Shown one piece after another: positions 24,164-32,460 of a DNA stretch of 64,000 bases. Within the stretch, counting starts at the first letter, position 1, and each line of letters opens with the position of its first letter. The stretch comes from Nocardioides sp. Soil805. GTDB taxonomy: Bacteria; Actinomycetota; Actinomycetes; Propionibacteriales; Nocardioidaceae. Position numbers and translations under genes: made by a program. Below the pieces are notes generated by a model that saw only the letters and a list, made by a program, of their open reading frames with translations, had not been told where the DNA came from and did not search any database. The stretch is from assembly GCF_001429625.1 (NCBI RefSeq), contig NZ_LMSU01000001.1, forward strand, positions 5,498 to 69,497, read 5' to 3'.

Positions 24164-24625
24164 GTGGACGAGGCAACCTGGGCGGCACTCGCCGCCACCC
24201 TGACCCTGCTGGGACTCGTGTGGACGTGGGTCTCCTTCCGACGGCGCGGTGCCGTCGGGGCGATGCGCGCGCTCGGCTTCACGCTGCTCCCGGCCGCCGC
24301 GTTCCTCACCGGCACCCTGGAGATGTTCACCGAGATCGCGGGCTCCGTCACCGACTGGGCCTCGGGCCTCGTGCTGAACCCGTTCACCTGGGCCGGGATC
24401 GGGCTGGCCGGCACGGGCGTGGTGCTCATCGTCCTCGCGGGCGTCCTGAGGGACCGGCAGATCGCGCGGGCCACCGGCACGGGCGCTGCCGGCGAGGTGG
24501 CGTCGTCGTCGACCCGACGGGACCTCCCGGAGGCGAGCTCGACCCGCGCCCCGCGCCAGCAGCCCGTCGTCGACGACGAGATGGCCGAGATCGAGGCGCT
24601 GCTGAAGAAGCGCGGGATCCAGTGA
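24164..24625 (+). CDS. small membrane protein with cytosolic C-terminal tail
   Basis: This 153-residue protein is not linked to a known function. It has an N-terminal membrane helix (about 6-22), a second at about 36-54 and a third at about 78-102, then an Arg/Ser-rich soluble tail ending in EIEALLKKRGIQ. Relatives are common in Actinobacteria, and I recall some carrying unreliable enzyme names. GTG at 24164 is chosen because GGAGG lies 2-3 bases upstream in the only clear ribosome-binding context. Its stop overlaps the next start (GTGA), so it forms a unit with the two genes that follow. Confidence 0.7.
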   Translation: MDEATWAALAATLTLLGLVWTWVSFRRRGAVGAMRALGFTLLPAAAFLTGTLEMFTEIAGSVTDWASGLVLNPFTWAGIGLAGTGVVLIVLAGVLRDRQIARATGTGAAGEVASSSTRRDLPEASSTRAPRQQPVVDDEMAEIEALLKKRGIQ

Positions 24626-25851
24626 GCCAGGCGCCGGTGGAGGCGTTGGTCGAGCGCAACCGGCTGTGGGCCCGCCTGGGCGCGGCGGTCGCCTCCCACC
24701 CGGACCCGCTGCCGACCCCGCTGGCCGTGGTCGACCTCGACGCCTTCGACGCCAACGCGGACGACCTCGCCCGCCGGGCCGCGGGCAAGCCCGTGCGGGT
24801 CGCCTCCAAGTCCCTGCGGGTGCCCGGCCTGGTGGCTCGCGCGCTGGCCCACGACGGGTTCTCCGGGGTGCTGGCCTACACGCTCGCCGAGGCGCTGCAC
24901 CTCCACGACACCGGGATCAGCGACGACGTCGTGGTCGCCTACCCCAGCGTCGACCAGGGCGCCCTGGCCCGGCTCGTCGGCTCGCCGGACGCCGCGGCCG
25001 CCATCACGATCATGGTCGACGACGTGGCCCACCTGGACGCGGTCGACGCCGTACGCCGCGGCGCCGGCGTGGACGTGCGGGTCGCGATCGACGTGGACGC
25101 GGGCCTGCGGGTGGGCGGCCAGCACGTCGGGCCCAAGCGCTCCCCCCTGTACGACGCCGCCGCCGTGGGCGACCTGGCCCGCACCGTCGTCTCCCGGCCG
25201 GGCTTCGTCCTGGTCGGGGCGATGACCTACGAGGGCCAGGTGGCCGGGGTCCCCGACGACGTACCCGGCCAGCGCACCCGGTCGCTGCTGGTCCGTCGCC
25301 TCAAGCAGGCGTCGGTCGCCCAGCTGGAGGTCCGCCGCCGCGAGGTGGTGGACGTGCTGGGGGGCCTGGTCGACCTCGAGTTCTGGAACGCCGGCGGGTC
25401 CGGCTCGGTGGAGTCGACGGTCGCCGACCCGGTCGTGACCGAGGTCGCCGCGGGATCGGGCCTGCTGGCGCCCGGGCTCTTCGACCACTACCAGTCCTTC
25501 ACACCCCGCCCCGCCGCGTTCTTCGGACTGCGGGTCAGCCGCAAGCCCTCCCCCACCCTGGCCACCGTGCACGGCGGCGGCCTCATCGCCTCCGGACCCG
25601 TGGGCGACGACCGGGCGCCGGCCCCGTGGGCCCCGCCCGGGCTGCACCTGACCGGCCTCGAGGGCGCCGGGGAGGTGCAGACCCCGCTCACCGGCCACGC
25701 CGCCTCGCGGCTGGGCATCGGGGACCTCGTGTGGTTCCGGCACGCCAAGTCCGGCGAGCTCTTCGAGCACGTCAACGACGTGCACCTCGTGCGCGGGGAC
25801 CGGATCGTCGAGACGGTGCCGACCTACCGCGGCCTGGGCCACGCCTGGTGA
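24622..25851 (+). CDS. D-serine dehydratase/D-threonine aldolase-like PLP enzyme
   Basis: This 409-residue protein has an alanine-racemase-type PLP barrel (about 30-270), with the Schiff-base Lys in RVASKSLRVPGL (about residue 62). A C-terminal domain with IGDLVWFRHAKSGELFEHVN, typical of D-serine dehydratase-like proteins, follows. Such enzymes bind PLP plus a divalent metal and deaminate or cleave D-3-hydroxy amino acids. Which substrate is used here is unknown. It starts at GTG overlapping the previous stop and ends overlapping the kinase-like gene, in a three-gene coupled unit. Confidence 0.8.
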   Translation: MSQAPVEALVERNRLWARLGAAVASHPDPLPTPLAVVDLDAFDANADDLARRAAGKPVRVASKSLRVPGLVARALAHDGFSGVLAYTLAEALHLHDTGISDDVVVAYPSVDQGALARLVGSPDAAAAITIMVDDVAHLDAVDAVRRGAGVDVRVAIDVDAGLRVGGQHVGPKRSPLYDAAAVGDLARTVVSRPGFVLVGAMTYEGQVAGVPDDVPGQRTRSLLVRRLKQASVAQLEVRRREVVDVLGGLVDLEFWNAGGSGSVESTVADPVVTEVAAGSGLLAPGLFDHYQSFTPRPAAFFGLRVSRKPSPTLATVHGGGLIASGPVGDDRAPAPWAPPGLHLTGLEGAGEVQTPLTGHAASRLGIGDLVWFRHAKSGELFEHVNDVHLVRGDRIVETVPTYRGLGHAW

Positions 25852-26408
25852 CGGCGGCGATCGACCCCGCCGAGGTCCTGGCGCACGCGCTCGCGCGCCC
25901 GCCCACGCTCGGTCCCGGACGGCTGGTGTGCGTCGACGGGTTGGCCGGGGCCGGGAAGACCACCCTGGCCCTGGCGCTGGCGGCCGTCGCGGGGGCGCAG
26001 GTCGTGCACACCGACGAGCTGCTGGAGGGGTGGGACGGCCTGCCCGGGCTGGGCGCGACCCTCGAGGCGGTCCTGCGGCCGCTGGCAGCCGGAGGCCCCT
26101 CGGCCTGGACCCGGTGGGACTGGCACGCCTCCGGATGGGCGGAGTCCCACCCGCTCTCCCCCGGCGGGCTGCTGGTGCTGGAAGGCGTCGGGTCCGCCCC
26201 CCTCCGCGTGGACGACCTCGTGACGACCCTGGTCTGGGTCGAGGCGCCCCGCGAGGAGCGGCTGCTCCGGGGCCTGGCGCGCGACGGGGAGCACATGCGC
26301 CCCCGGTGGCTGCGCTGGCTCGACGACGAGGCCGCCCTCCACGCCGGTGAGCGCACCCGCGACCGGGCCGACCTGGTCTATGTGACCGGCCCCTCCTCCA
26401 GCGCGTAG
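25848..26408 (+). CDS. P-loop (uridine/adenylate kinase-like) ATPase
   Basis: This 186-residue protein carries a Walker A motif, VDGLAGAGKTTLALALA (about residues 29-45), followed by VHTDELLEGWDGL and a conserved SAWTRWDWHASGWAESHPL segment. LLVLEGVGS (about 110-118) resembles the acidic strand of small-molecule kinases. It fits the uridine-kinase-like P-loop group; the substrate is unknown. GTG overlaps the preceding stop (GTGA). Its last 31 bases (26378-26408) overlap the end of the convergent GNAT gene, so the two 3' ends are complementary. Confidence 0.75.
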   Translation: MTAAIDPAEVLAHALARPPTLGPGRLVCVDGLAGAGKTTLALALAAVAGAQVVHTDELLEGWDGLPGLGATLEAVLRPLAAGGPSAWTRWDWHASGWAESHPLSPGGLLVLEGVGSAPLRVDDLVTTLVWVEAPREERLLRGLARDGEHMRPRWLRWLDDEAALHAGERTRDRADLVYVTGPSSSA

Positions 26409-27343
26409 TTGTCCTGGCGGTGGCGCACGGCGTACCCGGCACGCTCGTAGATCCCCAGGGCGCCGGTCGGGTTCTGGGTGTCGACGTCGAGGCTCGAGGT
26501 GTCGAAGCCTGCCTCGCGGCAGGCGTGCAGCGTGTGCGCGAGCAGGTGCGTGGCCAGCCCCCGGCCGCGGTGCGCCGCGAGCGTGCCGACGTAGGCGACG
26601 TACGCCTCGCGGCCCGGCTCGCCCGAGGGCGCCAGGTCGTACTCGTGGACGAAGACGTACGCCGCGACCTGCCCGCCGGCCCGCGGATCACGCAGGACGA
26701 AGGACTGCTCGTGGCGGGTGTGGGCGGCCTTGACCATGAACCCGGCCCAGGTCTGCTCGTCGAGGGCGGTGCCGTTGGGGTAGTCGCGGAAGGCCTCGTT
26801 GTGCGCGGCCCGCAGCTCCTCGGCCGTGGCCGGGTCGAAGGAGGCCAGCTCGAGGTCCTCGGGCAGGTCGACCGGTGGCAGCCCGGTGAGGTCGGAGAAC
26901 ATCAGGAAGTTGTGGCGGTCCACGACCAGGCCGTGGTCCGCCAGCAGGCGCGCCTGGTCCGCCCGACCGGCCAGCGCGCGGGTGTGGAAGCGTGCCCGGC
27001 ACGTGGGGGCGTGCTCGGCGTGCAGCCGCCGTGCCGCTTCGAGCGCCCGGCCCAGCATGGCGGTGCCGAACCCCTCCCCGAGGCGTGCAGGGTCGACGTC
27101 ACCGAAGAGCAGGAAGTGCTGGCTGCCGTCGTGGGGAGCCCGCGGCAGGATCGTCGTGTAGGCGACCAGGTCGCCGCCGTCCCACCCGCCCTCGCACACC
27201 ACGCCCGGGAAGTCCGCGAGCAGCTCGCGCACCTCCGCGGCCGACAGCTCGAAGCCGGTCGGGTGGTCGGCGGCGATCCGCGTCATCAGCGACGCCACCT
27301 CCTCAGCGTCCGCGGCGGTCACCGGGCGGTGGGTCAGGGCCAT
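26378..27343 (-). CDS. tandem GNAT-domain N-acetyltransferase
   Basis: This 321-residue protein has two GNAT halves. The N-terminal one (about 3-150) is degenerate, while the C-terminal one (about 165-320) has the acetyl-CoA loop GTLAAHRGRGLATHLLAHTL. The family ending NPTGALGIYERAGYAVRHRQ is clear. Length and layout recall mycothiol synthase MshD, but the sequence does not prove that role. The ATG at 27343 is chosen because TACGCT lies 6 bases upstream in a leaderless layout; an upstream GTG at 27388 would place the coding region over it. The 3' end overlaps the convergent kinase gene. Confidence 0.8.
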   Translation of the reverse strand: MALTHRPVTAADAEEVASLMTRIAADHPTGFELSAAEVRELLADFPGVVCEGGWDGGDLVAYTTILPRAPHDGSQHFLLFGDVDPARLGEGFGTAMLGRALEAARRLHAEHAPTCRARFHTRALAGRADQARLLADHGLVVDRHNFLMFSDLTGLPPVDLPEDLELASFDPATAEELRAAHNEAFRDYPNGTALDEQTWAGFMVKAAHTRHEQSFVLRDPRAGGQVAAYVFVHEYDLAPSGEPGREAYVAYVGTLAAHRGRGLATHLLAHTLHACREAGFDTSSLDVDTQNPTGALGIYERAGYAVRHRQDNYALEEGPVT

Positions 27344-27349
27344 GGCGGC

Positions 27350-27355
27350 AGCGTA
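27350..27355 (-). promoter_or_regulatory. -10 hexamer TACGCT, leaderless start of the GNAT gene
   Basis: On the minus strand TACGCT (27355-27350) ends 6 bases before the ATG at 27343. Confidence 0.4.
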
Positions 27356-27416
27356 GGGGCCGAGGTGCGCGCGTGTGACCGTTGACACTCGCGGCGCGCC
27401 CGTGTCAGAGTGATTT

Positions 27417-27437
27417 GTACGTACACGTTGTACGTAC
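27417..27437 (+). promoter_or_regulatory. double GTACGTAC operator in front of the sugar-acid operon
   Basis: GTACGTAC occurs at 27417-27424 and again at 27430-27437. Each copy is a perfect palindrome, and together they form a larger palindrome around the 5-base centre ACGTT. GntR-type regulators bind GT...AC palindromes, so this is the best candidate operator for the GntR gene at the end of the operon. A possible -10 TACTAT (27435-27440) overlaps the second copy, and TTGACA is at 27382-27387. Which promoter is used cannot be settled by reading. Confidence 0.6.
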
Positions 27438-27464
27438 TATTGGATCGACCAGAACGGACTCCTC

Positions 27465-28499
27465 ATGACGACCACCACCTCCGACCGCGAGGTCCTCCCG
27501 ATCTACCAGACGATGAACCGCATCCCCGGCGGCCTGATGCTGATCCCGCTGGTGATCGGGTCGGTGCTCGGCACGTTCGCCCCGGGCTTCCTCGGCCTCG
27601 GCTCGTTCACCACGGCCCTGTTCCAGGACAGCGCGCTGCCGCTCATCGCGCTGCTCATCTTCGCCACCGGCACCCAGGTGACGCTGAGGACGAGCGGGCC
27701 GGTGCTCGCCACGGCGGGCACGGTCCTGCTCTGCAAGAGCATCATCCCGGCCACCCTCGTCATCCTGCTCGGCACCGTGGTCGGCATCGACGGGATCCTC
27801 GGCGTCTCGATCCTGGCGCTGCTGGTCGCGGTCGACAACAGCAACGGCGGGCTGTGGCTGGCCTTCACCGGCCGGTACGGCGACAAGCGCGACCGCGGCG
27901 CCTACATCGCCTCGGCCCTCAACGACGGGCCGTTCTTCTCGATGCTGTTCCTCGGGGTCTCCGGCCTGGCCGCGATCCCGGTGAGCGCCATGGTCGCCGC
28001 GGTCATCCCGTTCGTGCTCGGGATGGTCGTCGGCAACCTCAACCCGTACTGGCGCGAGGTCCTCCGCCCCACCCCCGCCATCGTGATCCCGTTCTTCGCA
28101 CTCGCCCTGGGCACCGGCATCGACCTCAACAACATCGTCACCGGCGGGGCCGCCGGCATCGCCGTGGGCATCGTGGTCGCACCGGTCACCGGACTGCTGA
28201 CCTACCTCGGCTACCGCTTCCTGCTGCGCCGCGGCTACCGCTCGGGCATCGGCTTCGCGGCGGGCACGACGGCCGGCAACGCGATCGCCACCCCCGCGAT
28301 CATCGCGCTGGCCGACCCGCGCTTCGAGCCGTACGTCGAGACGGCGACCGCGCAGGTGGCGGCGTCCGTGCTCGTCACGGCGATCATCGCCCCGCTCCTC
28401 GCCTCCGCGGTGCTCAAGCGCCAGGGCGGCCTGCTCACCGAGGAGGAGGTCGCGCGCATCGACGACCTCGAGCTCGGCGTCAAGGAGCCGCAGCTGTGA
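27465..28499 (+). CDS. KdgT-family sugar-acid permease
   Basis: This 344-residue membrane protein belongs to the 2-keto-3-deoxygluconate permease family, proton symporters with about 10 helices. VAVDNSNGGLWLAFTGRYGD and ALNDGPFFSMLFLG are typical conserved stretches, and FFALALGTGIDLNNI is the second. As the first gene of an operon with a DUF1537 kinase and a PdxA-like enzyme, it probably imports a four-carbon acid (threonate or erythronate) rather than ketodeoxygluconate. This is inference from context. It shares GTGA with the next gene. Confidence 0.85.
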   Translation: MTTTTSDREVLPIYQTMNRIPGGLMLIPLVIGSVLGTFAPGFLGLGSFTTALFQDSALPLIALLIFATGTQVTLRTSGPVLATAGTVLLCKSIIPATLVILLGTVVGIDGILGVSILALLVAVDNSNGGLWLAFTGRYGDKRDRGAYIASALNDGPFFSMLFLGVSGLAAIPVSAMVAAVIPFVLGMVVGNLNPYWREVLRPTPAIVIPFFALALGTGIDLNNIVTGGAAGIAVGIVVAPVTGLLTYLGYRFLLRRGYRSGIGFAAGTTAGNAIATPAIIALADPRFEPYVETATAQVAASVLVTAIIAPLLASAVLKRQGGLLTEEEVARIDDLELGVKEPQL

Positions 28500-29614
28500 A
28501 GGTGCTCGTCCTCGCCGACGACCTCACGGGAGCCTCCGACACCGTCGTCCAGTTCGCCCGCGCCGGGTGGTCCTCGCTGCTCTCGGTCTCCGGCGGGTGG
28601 CGCGAGGAGCCGGTCGAGGAGGCCGTGGCCCTCACCCTGGACACGCGCCGCGACCCGCACGCCGAGCGCGTGACGGCAAGAGCCGCCGCGGAGCTGACGA
28701 CCGGGACGCTCTACCTCAAGGTCGACTCAACCGTCCGGGGGCGCGTCGCCGAGCAGGTGCGCGGTGCCCTGGCCGGCTACCGGCGGCACCGTCCCGCGGC
28801 GTACGCCGTCGTGTGCCCGGCCTACCCCGCGATGGGGCGCACGGTCGTCGACGGTGTCGTGCTCGTCGACGGGGCGCCGGTGCACGAGGGTGCCGCCGGC
28901 CGGGACCCGGTCACCCCGGTCACGGAGTCCGACCTCACCCGGCTGCTGCCCGGCAGCGTGCGGGTGGACGCCGACGGCGACCTGGCGGCCGCGCTGCGGA
29001 CGGCGGGCGCGTCCCACGACGTCGTCGTCGTCGACGCGCGCGACGCCGCGGACGTCGAGCGGGTCGCCGCCGCCGTCGCCGACGTGGGCCCCGACGCGCT
29101 GCCCGTCGGCTCGGCCGGGCTCGCCGGAGCCCTCGCCCGGGCCTGGCGACCGGACCGGCCCGTCACCGCGGAGTCGATCGCAGCGTCCGGCACCCGTCGG
29201 GCGCTCCTCGTGGTGTCGTCGCTCCACGAGGTCGCCCGGGCACAGGCCGCCACCCTCACCCGGGACCACGCAGGCGACGCCGTCGACCTGCTCATCACGC
29301 CCGAGGAGGCGGAGCACGGCGCCGCCGACCGGCGCGCCCACGCCCTCGCCGCCGAGGCCGCGGCGACCCTCGACCGCGGCGAGCACGACCTGCTCGTCCT
29401 CGTGGGCGGGGACGGCGCCGCCGCCACCCTCGCCGCTCTGGGTGCCACCGGCATCCGGGTCGTCGACGCCCCCGTCGAGGGCGTCCCCCTGGGCGCCGTC
29501 GTCGGCGGTCGCCACGACGGGCTGGCCGTCGCCACCAAGGCCGGCGGCTTCGGCGACCCCTCCACCCTGATCCGCCTGTTCACCGCAGTCCGCGCCCTAG
29601 GAGCAACCTCATGA
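28496..29614 (+). CDS. four-carbon acid sugar kinase (DUF1537)
   Basis: This 372-residue enzyme belongs to the DUF1537 family, shown elsewhere to phosphorylate D-threonate, D-erythronate and related acids (DtnK, OtnK, DenK). The N-terminal motif VLADDLTGASDTVVQFA and the substrate-site segment YLKVDSTVRGRVAEQV are present, as are the C-terminal nucleotide-binding segments VLVGGDGAAATLAAL and TKAGGFGDPSTLIRL. GTG overlaps the permease stop, and its own stop overlaps the start of the dehydrogenase (ATGA). D-threonate versus D-erythronate cannot be decided by eye. Confidence 0.88.
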   Translation: MKVLVLADDLTGASDTVVQFARAGWSSLLSVSGGWREEPVEEAVALTLDTRRDPHAERVTARAAAELTTGTLYLKVDSTVRGRVAEQVRGALAGYRRHRPAAYAVVCPAYPAMGRTVVDGVVLVDGAPVHEGAAGRDPVTPVTESDLTRLLPGSVRVDADGDLAAALRTAGASHDVVVVDARDAADVERVAAAVADVGPDALPVGSAGLAGALARAWRPDRPVTAESIAASGTRRALLVVSSLHEVARAQAATLTRDHAGDAVDLLITPEEAEHGAADRRAHALAAEAAATLDRGEHDLLVLVGGDGAAATLAALGATGIRVVDAPVEGVPLGAVVGGRHDGLAVATKAGGFGDPSTLIRLFTAVRALGATS

Positions 29615-30642
29615 CCCTTCCCGTCCTCGGCCTCACCCTCGGCGACGTCGCCGGCATCGGCCCCGAGATCACCCTGCGCACCCTGCTGGAGCACGACGAC
29701 CTGCGCGCGGAGTGCGTGCCCGTCGTGCTCGGCGACGTCGGCGCCCTGCGTCGAGCCGCCCCGGCGGTCGGGGTCGACCCCTCGGTCGTCGTCGCGATCG
29801 CCCACCCCCGGGAGGCGACCAACGACCCCGGGATCGTGGAGGTCGTGCAGGTGGGCCAGCCGATGACCGCGGTGCCGGTGGGCGAGCTCAGCCCGGAGGC
29901 CGGCGACGGGTCCTACCGCTTCGTCGTCGCGGCCTGCGACCTGGCCAAGGAGAGGGCGATCGACGGCATCGTCACCGCTCCCCTCAACAAGGCCGCGATG
30001 CACGCCGGCGGCCACAAGTACCCCGGCCACACCGAGCTGCTGGCCGAGCAGTTCGGCGTCGAGAACTTCTCCCTGGTGCTCTCCGCCGGCGACCTGTACT
30101 TCTTCCACCTCACCACCCACGTCTCGCTGCGGGACGCGATCGGAGGCGTCACCCCCGAGCGCACCCGTGACGTCCTCGACCTCGCGCACGCCTTCGCGGA
30201 CGCGCTGGGGCGCCCGGAGACGCCGATCGGCGTCGCCGGGCTCAACCCGCACGCCGGCGAGGACCGGCTCTTCGGGGACGAGGACGCCGATGTGCTGGCC
30301 CCGGCCATCGAGGCGGCGCGCGAGCGGGGCATCGACGCGCGGGGTCCCCTGCCCGCCGACGCCCTCATCCCCCAGGCCGTCCGCGGGAAGTGGGAGCTGG
30401 TGGTGGTCTGCTACCACGACCAGGGCCACGCGCCGTTCAAGGCGGTGTACGGCGACGACGGCGTCAACATCACCGTCGGGCTCCCGGTGGTCCGGGTCTC
30501 GGTCGACCACGGCACCGCCTTCGACATCGCCGGCCAGGGCATCGCCCGGGAGGCCAGCCTGGTGCTGGCCGCGCGGCGGGCAGCGGCCCTGGCACCGGGC
30601 TGGGACGCGGTGTGGAGGACCGCCTCCCAGGTCAGCGTGTGA
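29611..30642 (+). CDS. pdxA2: 4-phospho-threonate/erythronate dehydrogenase (PdxA2)
   Basis: This 343-residue protein is a PdxA-family NAD-dependent dehydrogenase that oxidises and decarboxylates a phosphorylated C4 acid. Known PdxA2 enzymes turn 4-phospho-D-threonate or erythronate into dihydroxyacetone phosphate and CO2. LTLGDVAGIGPEI at the N-terminus, the metal-binding KYPGHTELLAEQFG and VSVDHGTAFDIAGQG are conserved. No other vitamin B6 gene of the PdxA/PdxJ pathway is nearby, and the DUF1537 partner supports catabolism over pyridoxal synthesis. It starts at ATG overlapping the kinase stop. Confidence 0.88.
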   Translation: MTLPVLGLTLGDVAGIGPEITLRTLLEHDDLRAECVPVVLGDVGALRRAAPAVGVDPSVVVAIAHPREATNDPGIVEVVQVGQPMTAVPVGELSPEAGDGSYRFVVAACDLAKERAIDGIVTAPLNKAAMHAGGHKYPGHTELLAEQFGVENFSLVLSAGDLYFFHLTTHVSLRDAIGGVTPERTRDVLDLAHAFADALGRPETPIGVAGLNPHAGEDRLFGDEDADVLAPAIEAARERGIDARGPLPADALIPQAVRGKWELVVVCYHDQGHAPFKAVYGDDGVNITVGLPVVRVSVDHGTAFDIAGQGIAREASLVLAARRAAALAPGWDAVWRTASQVSV

Positions 30643-30651
30643 GCGCACCCC

Positions 30652-30657
30652 TAGGCT
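30652..30657 (+). promoter_or_regulatory. -10 hexamer TAGGCT, leaderless start of the GntR gene
   Basis: TAGGCT ends 7 bases before the GTG at 30665, in the 22-base gap after pdxA2, so the regulator can be transcribed on its own. Confidence 0.4.
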
Positions 30658-30664
30658 GGCGCGC

Positions 30665-31480
30665 GTGAGCCCGTCCGCGACTCCCCGACGCGTCCCGCTG
30701 CACTCCCAGGTGGCGCAGTCGCTGCGCCAGCGCCTCGAGAGCCGCGACCTGCGTCCGGGCGACCTCTTCCCGACCGAGGCCGCGCTCCAGGAGGAGTTCG
30801 GCGTGTCACGCTCCGTCGTGCGCCAGGCGCTGGCGAGCCTGGAGGCCGACGGCCTCATCCACAAGGTGCAGGGACGGGGGTCGGTGGTGGCCGACCACAG
30901 CGAGGTGCACCGAGACGTGCTCTCGCCGGGCCTCACGCTGCGCCCCGGTCACCAGGGGCTCGTCCGCACCAGGGTGACGTCGTACGGGCTGGTCCCGCGC
31001 CCGGACCACCTGCACTCGATCACCGGCGACGAGGTGCTCGAGCTCGGCCGGGTGCGGTCGGTGGGCGACGTGGTGCTCAGCTACATCCGCACCTGGCTGC
31101 CCGCGGACGTGGCGGACGCCGTCGCGGAGGCCGACCTCGAGGACGCGTCCCTGCACCAGCTCCTCGCCGAGCGCCTCGGACGACAGGTCGCCGGCGGCCG
31201 CAACCAGATCCGGGCGGTGGCCGCGACCCAGCGGCTGGCGGAGCGTCTCGGCGTCGTCGAGGGCTCCCCGCTGCTCCTGCTCGAGGGTCGCAGCGTGGAC
31301 CGGGACGGTGCCACGCTGGAGGAGTTCTCGACGTGGCACCGCGGCGACCAGGCGGCGTTCGACGTCGAGGCGATGCCGCCGTCCGCCCGCGACGGGGCAC
31401 CGCCCGACCGCGAGCGGATCGAGCGTCTCGCCGACACGGTGCAGGACGTGCTGGCCGAGCTGGAGCAGCTGCGCCGCTGA
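30665..31480 (+). CDS. GntR-family (HutC/UTRA) transcriptional regulator
   Basis: This 271-residue regulator has an N-terminal winged helix (about 10-75; LFPTEAALQEEFGVSRSVVR and VQGRGSVVAD) and a C-terminal UTRA ligand domain (about 90-240). It probably controls the permease-kinase-dehydrogenase operon before it. The double GTACGTAC site at 27417-27437 is a fitting target. The ligand may be the C4 acid or its phosphate. It starts at GTG. Confidence 0.88.
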   Translation: MSPSATPRRVPLHSQVAQSLRQRLESRDLRPGDLFPTEAALQEEFGVSRSVVRQALASLEADGLIHKVQGRGSVVADHSEVHRDVLSPGLTLRPGHQGLVRTRVTSYGLVPRPDHLHSITGDEVLELGRVRSVGDVVLSYIRTWLPADVADAVAEADLEDASLHQLLAERLGRQVAGGRNQIRAVAATQRLAERLGVVEGSPLLLLEGRSVDRDGATLEEFSTWHRGDQAAFDVEAMPPSARDGAPPDRERIERLADTVQDVLAELEQLRR

Positions 31481-31486
31481 CCCCCC

Positions 31487-31492
31487 TAGGGT
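31487..31492 (+). promoter_or_regulatory. -10 hexamer TAGGGT, leaderless start of the epimerase gene
   Basis: TAGGGT ends 7 bases before the ATG at 31500. Confidence 0.45.
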
Positions 31493-31499
31493 GTCGCGC

Positions 31500-32447
31500 A
31501 TGTCTTCTTCACACCGTGTCGCGCCGAGCGGCGACCAGTACGAGATCACGGCCGCCGGGTACCGGGCGGTGGTCACCGAGAGCGGGGGCGCCCTGCGCGT
31601 CCTCGAGCACGGCGGGCGCGCCCTGGTCGACGGGTTCGGCGAGGACGAGATGTCCGCGGGCGGCCGCGGCCAGCTGCTCATGCCGTGGACCAACCGCATC
31701 CGCGACGGCCGCTACTCCTTCGGTGGACGCGACCACCAGCTCGCCCTCACCGAGCCGAAACGCTCCCACGCCTCCCACGGCCTGGCCCGGTGGGCGGCGT
31801 GGACGCTGGAGGAGCACACCGCCAACTCGGTGTCGCTGGTCTACCGCGTGATGGCGCAGAGCGGCTACCCGTGGGCCGTGGACCTGCACGTGCTCTACGA
31901 CCTCGGCGCCGACGGGCTGACGGTCACCCAGACGGCGACGAACCTGAGCGGCGAGCCCGCGCCGTACGCCTGCGGGGCCCACCCCTACCTGTGCGTGGGC
32001 GACGGCATCGACCACCTCGAGCTCACCCTGCCCGCCGGCACCCGCACCGTCGCCGACGACCGGCTCATCCCCGTGGAGACGGTGCCGGTGGACGCCGAGC
32101 ACGACTTCCGCACCGCCCGAGTCGTCGGGACGACCGCCTTCGACGAGGCGTACGGCGACCTGTCGCGCACCGACGGCGTCGCCACCGCGACGCTGCGCGA
32201 CCCGGGGACCGGCAACGGCGTGGCCCTGTGGGTGGACGAGCGGCTCCCCTGGCTCCAGGTCTACAGCGCCGACGACGCGGCCGGGCGCGAGCGCCGCTCG
32301 CTCGCGGTGGAGCCGATGACCGCGCCCGCGGACGCCTTCAACTCGGGCGTCGACCTGGTGACGCTGGCGCCGGGCGGCGAGGCGGGCGACGAGCTGTCGG
32401 TGACGTGGGGCATCCAGGCCCTGCTCGCCAGCGACGAGACCGACTGA
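31500..32447 (+). CDS. aldose 1-epimerase family protein
   Basis: This 315-residue protein has the galactose mutarotase beta-sandwich fold. Family residues include RGQLLMPWTNRIRDGRYSFG (about 58-77), the catalytic-type His in SHASHGLARWAAW, and the general acid/base region CGAHPYLCVGDG. The C-terminal LAVEPMTAPADAFNSG is typical. It interconverts sugar anomers; the sugar is unknown. It directly follows the GntR gene in the same direction, but the leaderless -10 suggests it can be expressed separately. It converges on the phytase-like gene 13 bases away. Confidence 0.88.
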   Translation: MSSSHRVAPSGDQYEITAAGYRAVVTESGGALRVLEHGGRALVDGFGEDEMSAGGRGQLLMPWTNRIRDGRYSFGGRDHQLALTEPKRSHASHGLARWAAWTLEEHTANSVSLVYRVMAQSGYPWAVDLHVLYDLGADGLTVTQTATNLSGEPAPYACGAHPYLCVGDGIDHLELTLPAGTRTVADDRLIPVETVPVDAEHDFRTARVVGTTAFDEAYGDLSRTDGVATATLRDPGTGNGVALWVDERLPWLQVYSADDAAGRERRSLAVEPMTAPADAFNSGVDLVTLAPGGEAGDELSVTWGIQALLASDETD

Positions 32448-32460
32448 GGGCCACTGCCGC

